Source: Syntrophomonas palmitatica JCM 14374
Lineage (GTDB): Bacteria; Bacillota; Syntrophomonadia; Syntrophomonadales; Syntrophomonadaceae
Length of the DNA: 64,000 nt
Direction: 5' to 3'
Assembly (NCBI RefSeq): GCF_001311885.1
Contig: NZ_BBCE01000005.1
Location: 60,851 to 124,850 of the forward strand
The notes beneath the pieces were generated by a model. That model ran no database searches. It worked only from the letters and a program-made list of their open reading frames with translations, and was not told where the DNA came from. Each line of letters opens with the position of its first letter. Within the stretch, counting starts at the first letter, position 1. Position numbers and translations under genes: made by a program. Positions 27,619 through 38,283 of this stretch are shown piece by piece.

Positions 27619-28452
27619 GTGCGTGAGATTACAGAAGAATCATTAAACTTGACCCGTGAAAAGGCGCGGCTTTTGCGGCGTGATATAATTGACATGCTGG
27701 GCAAGGCTGGGTCAGGTCATACCGGAGGGTCGCTTTCAGCCGCCGATATCATGGCCTGCCTTTATTTTTGGGAGATGAATATCGATCCCTCAAAGCCTGA
27801 CTGGGAAGAACGGGACCGGTTTGTTCTCAGCAAAGGCCATGCCGCGCCGGTTCTCTATGCCAGCCTGGCGGAAAGGGGATACTTTTCCCCTGCATTACTG
27901 CAAACCCTGCGGCAATTGGGCAGCCCCCTGCAGGGTCATCCTGACCGTAAGAAACTGCCTGGAGTGGAGGCGTCCACAGGTTCGCTGGGACAGGGCATTT
28001 CCTGGGCTGTGGGTATGGCGCTGGGAGCAAAAATCGATAAGAAAGTTTACCGCATTTATACCATGGTAGGAGACGGGGAACTGGAAGAGGGCATGGTCTG
28101 GGAAGCGGTTATGGCTGCAGCTCATTATAAGCTGGACAACCTGGTCATAATTGTTGATAACAATGGGCTGCAGATAGACGGGCCTATAACGGAAGTCTTA
28201 TCTCCCCAGCCCATTGCTGACAAATTTAATGCTTTTGGCTGTGAAGTCCTGGAGATAGACGGTCATGACCACCGTCAGATCATGCAGGCTTTACAAAAAG
28301 CCCGGTCAGCGAAAGGCAAACCTGCGGCTATCATAGCCCATACCATAAAAGGGAAAGGGTGTTCCTTCATGGAAAACCGGGTGGAATGGCACGGCGCTGC
28401 CCCCAAACCCGATGAAGTCGAACGCGCCTGGCAGAACTGGGGTAGGGGTTAA
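27619..28452 (+). CDS. Transketolase, N-terminal (TPP-binding) subunit
   Basis: A 277-residue subunit of a split transketolase of the pentose phosphate pathway. GHTGGSLSAADIMACLYF, LSKGHAAPVLYA and the TPP/Mg site MVGDGELEEGMVWEA...DNNGLQIDG are visible. It starts at GTG 27619 after AAAGAGGAGAG. The partner subunit begins 21 bases downstream. Split transketolases of this form are common in Clostridia and archaea. Confidence 0.92.
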   Translation: MREITEESLNLTREKARLLRRDIIDMLGKAGSGHTGGSLSAADIMACLYFWEMNIDPSKPDWEERDRFVLSKGHAAPVLYASLAERGYFSPALLQTLRQLGSPLQGHPDRKKLPGVEASTGSLGQGISWAVGMALGAKIDKKVYRIYTMVGDGELEEGMVWEAVMAAAHYKLDNLVIIVDNNGLQIDGPITEVLSPQPIADKFNAFGCEVLEIDGHDHRQIMQALQKARSAKGKPAAIIAHTIKGKGCSFMENRVEWHGAAPKPDEVERAWQNWGRG

Positions 28453-28473
28453 TTATTTTAAGGAGTGAGTTTT

Positions 28474-29400
28474 TTGCAAAAGCAGGCAACGAGAGATGCC
28501 TATGGGCAAGCCCTGGTGGAATTAGGACGTTTGCATGAAGATGTGGTGGTTTTGGACGCCGACCTTTCGAAGAGCACCAAGACGGCTGATTTTGCCAGGG
28601 TATTCCCGGAGCGTTTTATAAATGCCGGCATAGCCGAACAGAATATGATAGGTATGGCGGCGGGGTTGGCGACAACCGGTAAAATCGTGTTTGCCAGTTC
28701 CTTTGCTATTTTTGCCGCCGGGCGGGCTTTTGAACAGGTGAGAAACTCCCTGGCCTATGCGCAGCTGAATGTTAAGGTTTGTGCTACCCATGCCGGAATC
28801 ACCGTGGGAGAGGATGGGGGATCACACCAATCTGTTGAAGATATTGCGCTGATGCGCAGTGTGCCGGGCATGAAGGTTATAGTTCCCTCTGACGGGGTGA
28901 TTACTCGCAAAGCCCTGGAAAAGCTTTATGATACCCCGGGTCCCGCCTACCTGCGCCTGGGCAGGTCCGCCGTTCCTGTGATATATGACGAAAATCAGGA
29001 GTTTGAAATCGGTCAGGGAATTAAGCTCAGGCAGGGATCTGATGCAGCGGTAATCGCCTGCGGCATTATGGTGGCTGCGGCTATGGAAGCCGCCCGGGCA
29101 CTGGAACAGGAAGGCATAAATATTACTGTAATCGACATGCCCAGTATTAAGCCCCTGGACCGGGAAATGGTTTTAGAGGCCGCACGGGATACCGGAGCTA
29201 TAGTGACGGTTGAAGAACACAGCATAATCGGAGGACTGGGCAGTGCGGTCTGCGAGCTCTTGAGCGAAGTATACCCGGTTAAGGTTAAACGTATGGGTAT
29301 CGAAGACCAGTTCGGTCAATCCGGTACTCCAGATGAGCTGCTGGTTCATTATGGCCTGACTGCTGATAAGATTATGCAAAATGTGAAGAAAATTATATAA
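28474..29400 (+). CDS. Transketolase, C-terminal subunit
   Basis: A 308-residue partner with the pyrimidine-binding domain (INAGIAEQNMIGMAAGLA, carrying the Glu that activates TPP, near residue 50) and the C-terminal transketolase domain (VTVEEHSIIGGLGSAV). Start TTG 28474 is chosen for TAAGGAG 8 bases upstream; GTG 28465 overlaps the site. A DXS-like activity is excluded by the split and by length. Confidence 0.92.
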   Translation: MQKQATRDAYGQALVELGRLHEDVVVLDADLSKSTKTADFARVFPERFINAGIAEQNMIGMAAGLATTGKIVFASSFAIFAAGRAFEQVRNSLAYAQLNVKVCATHAGITVGEDGGSHQSVEDIALMRSVPGMKVIVPSDGVITRKALEKLYDTPGPAYLRLGRSAVPVIYDENQEFEIGQGIKLRQGSDAAVIACGIMVAAAMEAARALEQEGINITVIDMPSIKPLDREMVLEAARDTGAIVTVEEHSIIGGLGSAVCELLSEVYPVKVKRMGIEDQFGQSGTPDELLVHYGLTADKIMQNVKKII

Positions 29401-29432
29401 ACATTTAGCAGGTATTTTAAGCCTTTTTGTAG

Positions 29433-29465
29433 AACCACCAAGGGATGGTGGTTTTATTTTTTTGG
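29433..29465 (+). terminator. Terminator after the transketolase genes
   Basis: AACCACCA-AGGGA-TGGTGGTT perfect 8-bp stem followed by TTATTTTTTT. The ftsE ribosome binding site follows at once. Confidence 0.9.
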
Positions 29466-29475
29466 GGGAGGACAA

Positions 29476-30158
29476 ATGCTGGTTCAATTCTACAACGTGT
29501 CGAAATTATACCCTAATGGGGTCAAAGCCCTGGACGATGTGTCCATGCAGATTGACCGCGGGGAATTTGTTTTTTTAATGGGGTCCAGCGGAGCGGGAAA
29601 ATCAACCCTGGTTAAAATGATTTTTCGGGAAGAATTGCCCACCCGGGGTCAGATTTTTTTAGCATCCCGCAGCGTGGTAAGGATGAAAAGATCTGAAGTT
29701 CCTAAACTGCGTCGTAATATAGGCATAGTCTTTCAGGATTTTAAACTCCTGGAGAATAAAACCGTAATGGAAAATATTGCTTTTGCTATGGAAGTAGTGG
29801 GCGCCCGGCCCAAAGATATTCGTGAACGGGTACCTGAAGTAATAAATATGGTGGGGTTAAAAGGCAGAGAAAAATCCTTCCCGGGACAGCTTTCCGGAGG
29901 TGAACAGCAGAGGTGGGTATAGCCCGCGCCCTGGCCAATCGGCCTTTGCTGCTTATCGCCGATGAGCCGACTGGGAATTTGGATATCAACACTTCTCAGG
30001 AAATCATGGATTTGCTCTATGATATTAATCGCAAAGGGACCACGGTCATCATGGCTACCCATGCCCGTGAACTTGTAAAAGCCGCGCGTAAAAGGGTGCT
30101 CATGCTCGATATGGGAAGAATCGTTGACGACAGCCCCACAGGGGAGTCGATATTATGA
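29476..30158 (+). CDS. ftsE: Cell division ATP-binding protein FtsE, frameshift near 29913
   Basis: ABC ATPase of 227 residues after restoring one G at 29912-29913 ([15 protein letters not shown]). Walker A is GSSGAGKST (residues 36-44), the signature is LSGGEQQR and Walker B is [12 protein letters not shown]. It begins at ATG with GGGGGAGG upstream. FtsE and FtsX gate periplasmic or cell-wall hydrolases; the LytM protein two genes on is the likely target. The frameshift lies exactly at the signature motif. Confidence 0.93.
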
Positions 30159-31039
30159 ATCCTGGCAGCCTGTTTTATTTTGTTCGGGAAGCGGGAAAAT
30201 CGCTGTCCCGCAATCGTTTGTTGAGTTTTGCAACGGTTTCTACTGTAGCCATCAGTATCTTGATTCTGGGATTTGCGCTCTTGGTTACTATTAACACCAC
30301 TTATTTTATGGAGAAGCTCGAATCCGATGTGGAAATTATAGCCTTCCTTGATAAGAGTTTAACTCCATCCCAGATAAGTGATGTGAAAACCGAGATCAAG
30401 GATATTCCCGGGGTAAAATCAGTGAACTTTGTGTCACGCGATGAGGCCCTGGAAAAAATGCAGAAGAGCTTTGGCGGCAGGGAATACGATCTCAAATCCA
30501 CCCTGGGCAAGAACCCGCTGCCGCACAGTTATAGAATCAAGGCGGGAGAGCCTGAACAGGTTCCCAAGATAGCTGCGCGGGTTAAAAAAGTTCACGGGGT
30601 GTATAAAGTTAATTACGGCCAGGGGGTAGTTGAGAGGCTTTTCAAAATTACCAGCTGGATTAGGATTATCAGTCTTATCTTCATCATCCTTTTGATCTTT
30701 GGAGCGGTATTTTTAATAGCCACAACTATAAGACTGGCTATTTTCGCTCGTCGCAAGGAGATTTATCTCATGAAACTGGTAGGTTCGACCGACTGGTTTG
30801 TGCGCTGGCCGTTTTTCATTGAAGGCGTTACTCTGGCTGCATTAGGTTCAATAATTTCTGTAGCTATTTTGTCATTAAGTTATGGTTCATTGATAAAAAA
30901 GATGGGTTCGCTGTTTTTTATACCACTGGTTACTGATGCTGCGACTTTGAGTCATGTGTATCTGGGACTGTTGATCACCGGGGCTCTGCTGGGGGTCATT
31001 GGGACCTGGATATCTTTGAACCGTTTTCTAAAAGTATAG
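30155..31039 (+). CDS. ftsX: Cell division protein FtsX
   Basis: A 294-residue membrane partner of FtsE. One membrane helix near residues 22-45, an extracellular domain (50-165) that binds hydrolase activators, and three helices near 170-195, 222-245 and 265-285 are visible. It overlaps ftsE by 4 bases (ATGA). Confidence 0.93.
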   Translation: MNPGSLFYFVREAGKSLSRNRLLSFATVSTVAISILILGFALLVTINTTYFMEKLESDVEIIAFLDKSLTPSQISDVKTEIKDIPGVKSVNFVSRDEALEKMQKSFGGREYDLKSTLGKNPLPHSYRIKAGEPEQVPKIAARVKKVHGVYKVNYGQGVVERLFKITSWIRIISLIFIILLIFGAVFLIATTIRLAIFARRKEIYLMKLVGSTDWFVRWPFFIEGVTLAALGSIISVAILSLSYGSLIKKMGSLFFIPLVTDAATLSHVYLGLLITGALLGVIGTWISLNRFLKV

Positions 31040-31077
31040 GAAGAGCATATAATTAACCAGTATTCAAGGGGGATGCT

Positions 31078-32235
31078 ATGAAGTTCTTACATAAGCTTGC
31101 GGTTATATTTATTTCCATATTTGTCATTGCGGGGATAATACTGCCGGTTTACGCAGATGAACTGGAAGAAAGCCAGCAGAAGCTCCAGGATATTAACCGG
31201 CAGATCAATCAGCAAAGAAGCAATGTCAACCAGGCGAAGCAGAAGGAAAAAAGCATTCTGGGGCAGATTCAAACCATAGAGAAAAATATTTACCGCACGC
31301 AAAATGAGATCAAGGTGATTGGGGCGCGGGTAGCGTATCTGGACAATGACATTGCGGCCACCAACAGGGAAATCGATAAGAAAGAAGAAGACTTGGCCAA
31401 AAAGAATGAGATTTTGGGCCGCAGGCTGCAGTTTATATATGAGCAGGGCGCAGAGGTATCCTACCTTGAGGTTCTGCTTTCCGCTGCCAATATTCAGGAT
31501 TTTTTGACCCGTTATGATCTTTTGAACAGCATTGTGGAACAGGATGTTGATTTAATTGAGACCGTTGAACGGGAAAAACGTGAACTCGATATGCAGAAAA
31601 GCGACCTGGAGGTAAAGAAAAATGAAATGCAGGGCCTCCAGGAGGAACAGAAGGATAAGAAGGAAGAATTAGATTCACAGCACCTGGAAAAACAGAAGAT
31701 TTTGGACAGCGTTCGCCAGGAAAAAGCTGCCTATGAAAAGGCTCTGAACGAATTGGAACAGGCGTCAAAGGAAATAGAGGCTTTAATCCGCAGGATTCAG
31801 GGCGGCAGTACTGCCCAGCTGGGAACTGGCATTTATACCTGGCCCCTGCCGGGTTATACCAAAATAGTATCTGATTCTGGTTTTGGCATGCGTTATCACC
31901 CCATCTTGAAAACCAGGAGAATGCATACGGGCATCGATGTAGCTGCTCCCACCGGGACCAATATTGTGGCCGCAGATGCCGGGACGGTTATATTCGCAGG
32001 GTGGATGAGCGGTTATGGCCAGTGTACGGTTATCGATCACGGTAATGTTAATGGAAATAATATGTCTACCCTATATGCGCATCAGTCGGTTATTATCGCC
32101 GGAAAGGGAACTTCAGTCATAAAAGGCCAGACTATCGGCAAGGTTGGCAGTACCGGCATGAGTACCGGCCCCCACCTGCATTTTGAGGTACGTGTTAACG
32201 GTACCCCTGTCGACCCGGTTGGATATGTGCGTTAA
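31078..32235 (+). CDS. EnvC-like LytM/M23 murein hydrolase or activator
   Basis: A 385-residue exported protein. The signal peptide is residues 1-26 (cleaved around VYADE). A long coiled coil spans residues 27-240, and the M23 domain 255-385. The zinc ligand motifs are kept: HTGIDVA (His and Asp) and HLHFEV, so it may be an active endopeptidase rather than a degenerate activator. Its place after ftsEX suggests control by them, as for EnvC and PcsB. Confidence 0.9.
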   Translation: MKFLHKLAVIFISIFVIAGIILPVYADELEESQQKLQDINRQINQQRSNVNQAKQKEKSILGQIQTIEKNIYRTQNEIKVIGARVAYLDNDIAATNREIDKKEEDLAKKNEILGRRLQFIYEQGAEVSYLEVLLSAANIQDFLTRYDLLNSIVEQDVDLIETVEREKRELDMQKSDLEVKKNEMQGLQEEQKDKKEELDSQHLEKQKILDSVRQEKAAYEKALNELEQASKEIEALIRRIQGGSTAQLGTGIYTWPLPGYTKIVSDSGFGMRYHPILKTRRMHTGIDVAAPTGTNIVAADAGTVIFAGWMSGYGQCTVIDHGNVNGNNMSTLYAHQSVIIAGKGTSVIKGQTIGKVGSTGMSTGPHLHFEVRVNGTPVDPVGYVR

Positions 32236-32337
32236 GGTATATAAAGAATTATTATTGAACCGCGGCGGGGATCATCTGTCTCCGCTATTTTTTCTACTCC
32301 TGACATATAAGCGGTGTATAATAAATAAAATATAGGT

Positions 32338-33501
32338 ATGGTGGGTGAAGTGTTGAAAACAAAAGGCATATGGCGCGGATTGAACGGGTTTTTTTCTTTG
32401 TTGGGTATTCTGACGGTAGTTGGCCTGGTATTTGTTTTCGTCAGCAATGCGGCAGGGCTGGGTACCTTTATCAGTGTACTGGGTTTGATTAAAACTCAAT
32501 CTCTTTATGAACTGGATAATTCGAAGCTATTTCAGGGAGCGGCTTCCGGCGTGGTGGAACTGCTGAAAGACCCGTATTCTGAATACCTGGACCCTTCGAC
32601 CTGGCAGGATTTGAAGGTTAGATTAGATGCTAAATTCGGCGGTATCGGTGTTTATGTCCTGCAGGATGACAGCGGCAGGCTGAAAATATTCTCACCGATA
32701 AAAGGAACACCGGCTTTTGAGGCGGGGGTAAAACACGGGGATATTATAACCAAGATAAATGGAGAGAGCGCTACGGGCATGACCCAGGATGAGGCTATTC
32801 ACCTCATGCGGGGTGACCCGGGAACTCAGTTGCTTTTAACGGTTTTCCGCCAATCTGAACAGAAAGAATATGATTTTAAAATTATTCGGGAAATAATTAA
32901 TGTGCCTTCGGTTGATGGGCGAATGCTTGATGATGCTTCGCAAATCGCCTATATACAGCTCAACCAGTTTCATGCCAATTCTGCTCAGGAAATGGAGAGT
33001 ACAGTAAACAACCTGGTGCGTGACAAGAAGGCTAAGGGCATCATATTGGACTTGCGGGATAATGGCGGGGGCGATTTTGACGCCGCCATCAAAATCGCCG
33101 ACCTGTTTCTGGATGATGTAGAGGTAGTCAGCGCTAAAGATACTCACGGCAACAAGAAGGTCTATAGGGCTGCTTCCGGGAAAATAGCCGCCCCTATGGT
33201 AGTATTAGTAAATGGCGATAGTGCCAGCGCCTCTGAGATTCTTGCTGCGGCTTTGCAGGATAACCGCCGCGCGGTTCTGGTAGGGCAAAAGACCTTTGGC
33301 AAAGGGCTGGTGCAGACAGTATTTCCGCTGCGGGATGGAGGCGCCCTGAAACTTACTACCCAGAAATACTTTACGCCCCGGGGAACAGACATAAATGAAA
33401 TTGGTATAAATCCTGACTACGTGGTTAAAAATAACCCCGGCAAAAATGAGGACCTGCAGTTGCAGAAGGCCGAAGAACTGCTGAAAAAGCAGATATACTA
33501 G
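32338..33501 (+). CDS. ctpA: C-terminal processing peptidase CtpA (S41)
   Basis: A 387-residue S41 protease with an N-terminal membrane anchor (residues 16-42), a PDZ domain (about 108-180, GIGVYVLQ... DIITKINGES), and the catalytic core with Ser in NGDSASASEILAAAL and Lys in TFGKGLVQTVFPL. It acts outside the membrane on C-terminal tails. ATG 32338 is given; TTG 32353, with GGGTGA upstream, is an equally good start. Confidence 0.92.
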   Translation: MVGEVLKTKGIWRGLNGFFSLLGILTVVGLVFVFVSNAAGLGTFISVLGLIKTQSLYELDNSKLFQGAASGVVELLKDPYSEYLDPSTWQDLKVRLDAKFGGIGVYVLQDDSGRLKIFSPIKGTPAFEAGVKHGDIITKINGESATGMTQDEAIHLMRGDPGTQLLLTVFRQSEQKEYDFKIIREIINVPSVDGRMLDDASQIAYIQLNQFHANSAQEMESTVNNLVRDKKAKGIILDLRDNGGGDFDAAIKIADLFLDDVEVVSAKDTHGNKKVYRAASGKIAAPMVVLVNGDSASASEILAAALQDNRRAVLVGQKTFGKGLVQTVFPLRDGGALKLTTQKYFTPRGTDINEIGINPDYVVKNNPGKNEDLQLQKAEELLKKQIY

Positions 33502-33683
33502 AAAACAGCCACAGATAACACTGCTGGTCACAGCTTCTAAACATGCGTCGGGGATTCTAAACAAAAGCAAATAAATGACAAATTCCCTTTCAGGAGGCCT
33601 GGTCAACAAGGAATAACAGGCGCATTACCGGCAGCCAACCGGCATTTTGATTTTCTTCGGTGAGAGTAAAGGAAGGTGAGGTT

Positions 33684-34676
33684 TTGCAGCTTTTGCTTTC
33701 CATCCTGTCATTGATGGGGAGAGTGCTATTAGAGAGCTTTAGTTCGTGGCCTTTTTTAATGATCTTTGTATTGCTGTTTATTATAGTTGTGTGGCAGTAT
33801 AAACGCCTGGAGGAAATGTCAGTTGTTAAGCCTTCCCCCGGGCGTTATTTGCGTTCAGCACTGATGTCAAGCCTGCTGGGAATACTGGGCGGTGTTTTAG
33901 GCAGCCTGTGCTTAATCTTAATCGGAATTGATTTGACTAATATAGCCATAATGCAATTATGGCTGGCGGCGCTGATTTTAATGCTGATAAATGCCCGCTT
34001 TCTCTGTTTTGCTTATGCCGGGGGATTCTTGTCCCTGCTTTATATTTTTACCGGTTATCCGGATTTGGACGTGCCTCAGTTAATGGGTTTAATAGCCGTC
34101 CTGCATATGATGGAAAGCCTCCTGATACTGGCTAATGGCAGTTATAATCCGCTGCCGGTTTATGTGAAAATCGGCGGAGAACTTCGGGTCGGGTTTAACC
34201 TGCAGAAGTTTTGGCCCATTCCCTTGGTGGCTTTGATGAGTTCAGGCATGTTAGCTGATCCGGGAACCTCCATAAACATGCCGGATTGGTGGCCGCTGCT
34301 GAAGGGATACTCTGCTATGGCTCCCGCGCAGAACTACGTGCTGCTGCCTGTCCTGGCTGTGCTGGGCTACGGGGAGATATGCACCACCAGCAAACCGGCC
34401 CAACGGGTAAGGAAATCCGCTTTTAATCTGCTGCTGTTCAGTATTACATTGTTGATACTGGCGGTATTGTCCTCACGCTGGTCACCGCTGCTCCTGATAA
34501 CAGCATTATTTGCTCCCCTGGGCCATGAGGCCGTAATCTGGTTAGGCAAACTTGAGGAAAGCCGGGGAAAGGCCTTGCAGATACCAGCAGAACCTGTAAC
34601 AAAATACGTTATAATAAATGACGCCAGATTTGACCGATTCTTAATAAGGTTGTGGCGAAGAATAAAGAAACATTAG
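33684..34676 (+). CDS. Polytopic membrane protein beside ctpA, no PDZ domain seen
   Basis: A 330-residue protein with about eight hydrophobic segments between residues 5 and 280 and a basic end (RFLIRLWRRIKKH). In several Firmicutes a membrane-PDZ protein sits behind ctpA. Here the chain ends about where a PDZ domain would begin (VTKYVIINDARF), and the stop is followed at once by an ACACAGAT repeat. Start TTG 33684 is chosen for AAGGTGAGG; ORF readthrough from 33660 is less likely. Function is unknown. Confidence 0.65.
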   Translation: MQLLLSILSLMGRVLLESFSSWPFLMIFVLLFIIVVWQYKRLEEMSVVKPSPGRYLRSALMSSLLGILGGVLGSLCLILIGIDLTNIAIMQLWLAALILMLINARFLCFAYAGGFLSLLYIFTGYPDLDVPQLMGLIAVLHMMESLLILANGSYNPLPVYVKIGGELRVGFNLQKFWPIPLVALMSSGMLADPGTSINMPDWWPLLKGYSAMAPAQNYVLLPVLAVLGYGEICTTSKPAQRVRKSAFNLLLFSITLLILAVLSSRWSPLLLITALFAPLGHEAVIWLGKLEESRGKALQIPAEPVTKYVIINDARFDRFLIRLWRRIKKH

Positions 34677-34984
34677 CCACAGATGAACAAAGATTAACAC
34701 TGATGCACACAGACATTTTTATAAATATTAATTTAGGCCTGGTGTTTTGAATATTGTAATGCGTTATGGTTTTATATCGCCAGTGTAAACGTTGCTTGGC
34801 TTGTCTTAAATGAATGTTTTCCGCGCCCAATGGGTTCTTGGACATTTTTCAATGTGACTTACCTAAAATTTATCTGTGGTTATCATTCCCTCACTTTGTT
34901 CACACTTTGTAGCCCCTTTGAATACCCTGTATTAGATAACGGTATCTGCATTAATCTAACTGGTTGAGGAGAGAGGGTTAACGC
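34677..34984. other. Intergenic region with an ACACAGAT-type repeat
   Basis: A 308-base spacer. The first 40 bases (34676-34716) are a repeat unit (CCACAGATGAACAAAG then ATTAACACTGATGCACACAG), and ATTTATCTGTGGTTATC near 34870 is a partial inverse copy. No coding potential is seen in the rest. Confidence 0.6.
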
Positions 34985-36064
34985 ATGACCAACAGGGGAA
35001 AAATCCGTTATGTATTTACGAGCAGCAACAGCGTCGAGGGATTTTATAGTTATGTTCCGGAACTGGTCAAAAACCTTAAGATGACCTACATTCTTAAAGG
35101 AGCCGCTGGTTCAGGCAAATCAACCTTTATCAGGCTCTTGGGAGAATCTGTCGCCCAGCAGGGCTATGAAATAGAGTTCTGGCTCTCGGCTGCCGATGCC
35201 GTAAATCCTGAAGGGGTGTATATCCCGCGTCTGGAAATGGCCGTGGTCTGCGGAAACTGGGAGAAACACCTCGACCCCCTCTATCCTGGAGCTACCGGGG
35301 AGATAATCAATCTCGACGATTTTCATGATAAAGAAATGCTGCGCCAGCGAGCCGCTGAAATCATAGAACTGGTCAATAAGATACATGATGAAAAACAAGG
35401 GGTGTACCATTTCCTGAAGATCAGTAAAACTTTGAAGGAAGAAATGAAAAAACCGGTCACCAGCCGGCTCAATATGAAAAAGCTGCAAGATGTGATAAAA
35501 GATCTTAAACAGCAGCTTTTCGTACCCCGCAGCGGAGAGAAACACTATTTCGCGCGGGCTTTCACCAGCGAGGGTTTAATTGACTACATCGATGAAATAA
35601 GTAAGGATTGCCGCAAACGCTATATTCTGCGGGGACCTGCCGGAAGCGGCAAATCAACGGTTTTGGAGGAAATAGCCCGCAGCAGCCGTGAACAGGGTTT
35701 GGCTTTAGAGTATTATCATTGTGGTTTGGAGCCAGACAATTTATCCATGATTATTATCAGCAGCCTGGAGACAGCCGTGATTGATGCCGGCCGGATGGAA
35801 ATTTCGGTTAAACCCTGGGATACTATTATCGACATGCAGACCTGTCTGGACCTGTCCCCTGTATCTGAACCCATAACAGAAAGCAGTGAAACGGCTCGGG
35901 CTTATGAAGATCTCCTGCAGCAAGCCCGCGCGCAGATGGAAAAGGTCCAGGAAACATTAAAAGATCTGAAAAAAATATATTCCGCCTCCATGGATTTTGC
36001 GCGGTTGGACTGTCTTCGCAAGGAGTTGGCGCAGCAAATCATTAATGAGTCTTCCCCCTTGTAA
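34985..36064 (+). CDS. Tandem P-loop ATPase (PRK06851-like)
   Basis: A 359-residue protein built of two related halves. The first has RYVFTSSNSVEGFYSYVPEL and Walker A GAAGSGKST (near residues 38-46). The second has KHYFARAFTSEGLIDYIDEI and Walker A GPAGSGKST (near 219-227). After each P-loop the halves share an IPRLEMAVV / ISSLETAVI segment. This matches a family of unknown function found in Clostridia and Bacilli. The start is ATG 34985 after GAGGAGAGAGGG. It precedes uvrB by 57 bases, but a repair role is not shown. Confidence 0.75.
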   Translation: MTNRGKIRYVFTSSNSVEGFYSYVPELVKNLKMTYILKGAAGSGKSTFIRLLGESVAQQGYEIEFWLSAADAVNPEGVYIPRLEMAVVCGNWEKHLDPLYPGATGEIINLDDFHDKEMLRQRAAEIIELVNKIHDEKQGVYHFLKISKTLKEEMKKPVTSRLNMKKLQDVIKDLKQQLFVPRSGEKHYFARAFTSEGLIDYIDEISKDCRKRYILRGPAGSGKSTVLEEIARSSREQGLALEYYHCGLEPDNLSMIIISSLETAVIDAGRMEISVKPWDTIIDMQTCLDLSPVSEPITESSETARAYEDLLQQARAQMEKVQETLKDLKKIYSASMDFARLDCLRKELAQQIINESSPL

Positions 36065-36121
36065 AGTAAAAAGAATAAAGGTATTATTTTTATACGTACA
36101 TTAGTTCGATTGGGGTTTGTT

Positions 36122-38112
36122 ATGCCAGCTTTTAAAATCAGTTCTGAATACCAGCCTGCCGGTGACCAGCCTGAAGCCATAAGAGAACTGGTCAGGGGTC
36201 TTGAAGCAGGCTGTCCTGAACAAACTTTGCTGGGGGTTACCGGTTCCGGTAAAACTTATACTATGGCGCGGGTTATTGAACAGGTACAGCGGCCGGCGCT
36301 GATTCTTGCGCCCAACAAAACCCTGGCCGGACAGCTTTATTCCGAGTTTAAACAGTTTTTCCCCGACAACGCGGTGGAATACTTTATAAGTTACTATGAC
36401 TACTATCAGCCAGAGGCCTACGTTCCGCAAACCGACACCTATATAGAAAAGGATTCTTCAATTAATGATGAGATAGACAAGCTCCGGCATTCAGCCACCG
36501 CGTCCCTGTTAGAGCGGCGGGATGTGATCATCGTAGCCAGCGTTTCCTGCATTTACGGTCTGGGCGCTCCGCAGGATTATTATGAAATGGCCGTTTCCCT
36601 GCGGCCCGGCATGGAGTATTCCCGGGATAAAATGCTGATGCGCCTGGTAGAAAACCATTATGAACGCAATGAGATGGCTTTTGAACGGGGCAAATTCCGG
36701 GTGCGTGGTGATGTAGTGGAGGTTATGCCCGCATATACTAATGAAAGCGCCCTGCGGGTAGAATTTTTTGGAGATGAAGTTGAGCGGATAACGGAGTTTA
36801 ATCCCTTAACCGGCGAGGTATTGGGTCGCAGATGCATGTCATGATTTTTCCGGCTTCTCATTATGTAACCAGTCGGGAACGCATGCTGGAAGCGGCGGGA
36901 ACTATTGAAGATGAGTTGGACCGGCAGATCAACCGGTTTAAAACCGAAGGCAAGCTGGTGGAAGCACAGCGCATCGAACAACGCACCCGTTTTGACCTGG
37001 AGATGATAAGAGAAATCGGGTTTTGCAAGGGGATTGAAAATTATTCGCGCTATATAACGGGACGGGCTGCGGGTGAACCTCCGTATACGCTCATAGATTT
37101 CTTCCCTAAAGATTATCTGTTGTTTATAGACGAATCGCACATCACGATTCCCCAGGTGCGGGGAATGTATGAAGGAGACCGTTCGCGCAAACAAAACCTT
37201 ATAGAATACGGTTTCCGGCTGCCCTCGGCTCTCGATAACCGCCCCCTGAAATTTGACGAGTTTACGGAGAAGCTTAATCAGGTCATTTATGTGAGCGCTA
37301 CTCCGGGAGATTACGAGCTGCAGCGCAGCAGTCAAGTGGTAGAGCAGATTATCAGGCCCACCGGACTGGTTGACCCTGAGGTTGAGGTTCGTCCTACCGC
37401 CAACCAGATTGATGATCTGATGGAGGAGATACGCCAGACCGTAGAAAAGGGCTACCGGGTTCTGGTAACCACCATGACCAAGCGCATGGCGGAAGATTTG
37501 TGTGATTATTTTTCCAATGCTGACATGCGGGTGCGTTACCTGCATTCCGATATTGACGCTCTGGAGAGACTGACTATTCTCAGGGAACTGCGGGCCGGGG
37601 TCTTTGATGTTCTAATAGGTATAAATCTCTTGCGGGAAGGTCTGGATCTGCCGGAAGTTGCCCTGGTGGCTATACTTGATGCTGACAAAGAAGGATTCTT
37701 AAGGTCGGAGCGTTCTTTAATCCAGACTATAGGCCGGGCCGCCCGTAATGTGGATGGTAAAGTGATAATGTACGCTGACCGCTCTACCCTGTCTATGCAG
37801 AAAGCGTTGGATGAAACCAGGCGGCGGCGTGAAAAACAGGTGGCCTTCAATCAGGCCCACGGCATAACTCCGGAATCAATTAAAAAGGCTATATATGCCG
37901 CCGTTGAGGCTACTATTGCCGAGGAACCAGGTCAATACGATGTGGAGCATTACCGCAAAATGCCGCGCGAAGAACGGGAGCGGCTGGCGGCGGAAATAGA
38001 AATCGAAATGTATAAAGCGGCTGAACGGCTCGAATTTGAACAAGCGGCCCGGCTGCGCGACATGGTCCGTGAACTGCAGGCCGGGAAAAAGCATAAAAAA
38101 CATAAGGGATAG
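36122..38112 (+). CDS. uvrB: Excinuclease ABC subunit B, frameshift near 36832
   Basis: UvrB of 663 residues after adding one A at 36832 ([16 protein letters not shown]). Walker A is GVTGSGKT (residues 38-45). The beta-hairpin [21 protein letters not shown] follows near 92-112, cited here as key residues only. The helicase motifs DESH and RAARN are present, and a C-terminal UVR domain ([21 protein letters not shown]) recruits UvrC. It verifies DNA damage handed over by UvrA. Confidence 0.95.
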
Positions 38113-38225
38113 GGGTTTCTTTGACGCAGAGGACGTTGAATATTATGTTCCACGCAGAGCTGAGAAAGAATAAGCAACAATTTCATCAATAAATATAAAC
38201 CTTCCTTACAAAGGATATATTCTAG

Positions 38226-38262
38226 TTCAATCATAATTCAATCAGCGTATTTTGCGTCTACT
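38226..38262. repeat. TCATAAT..GCGTATTTTGCGTC module before uvrA
   Basis: TCAATCATAATTCAATCAGCG then TATTTTGCGTCTAC, the same module as at 27565 and 41133, ending 21 bases before the uvrA start. Confidence 0.7.
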
Positions 38263-38283
38263 AAATTTCATGGTGGTTTATTT

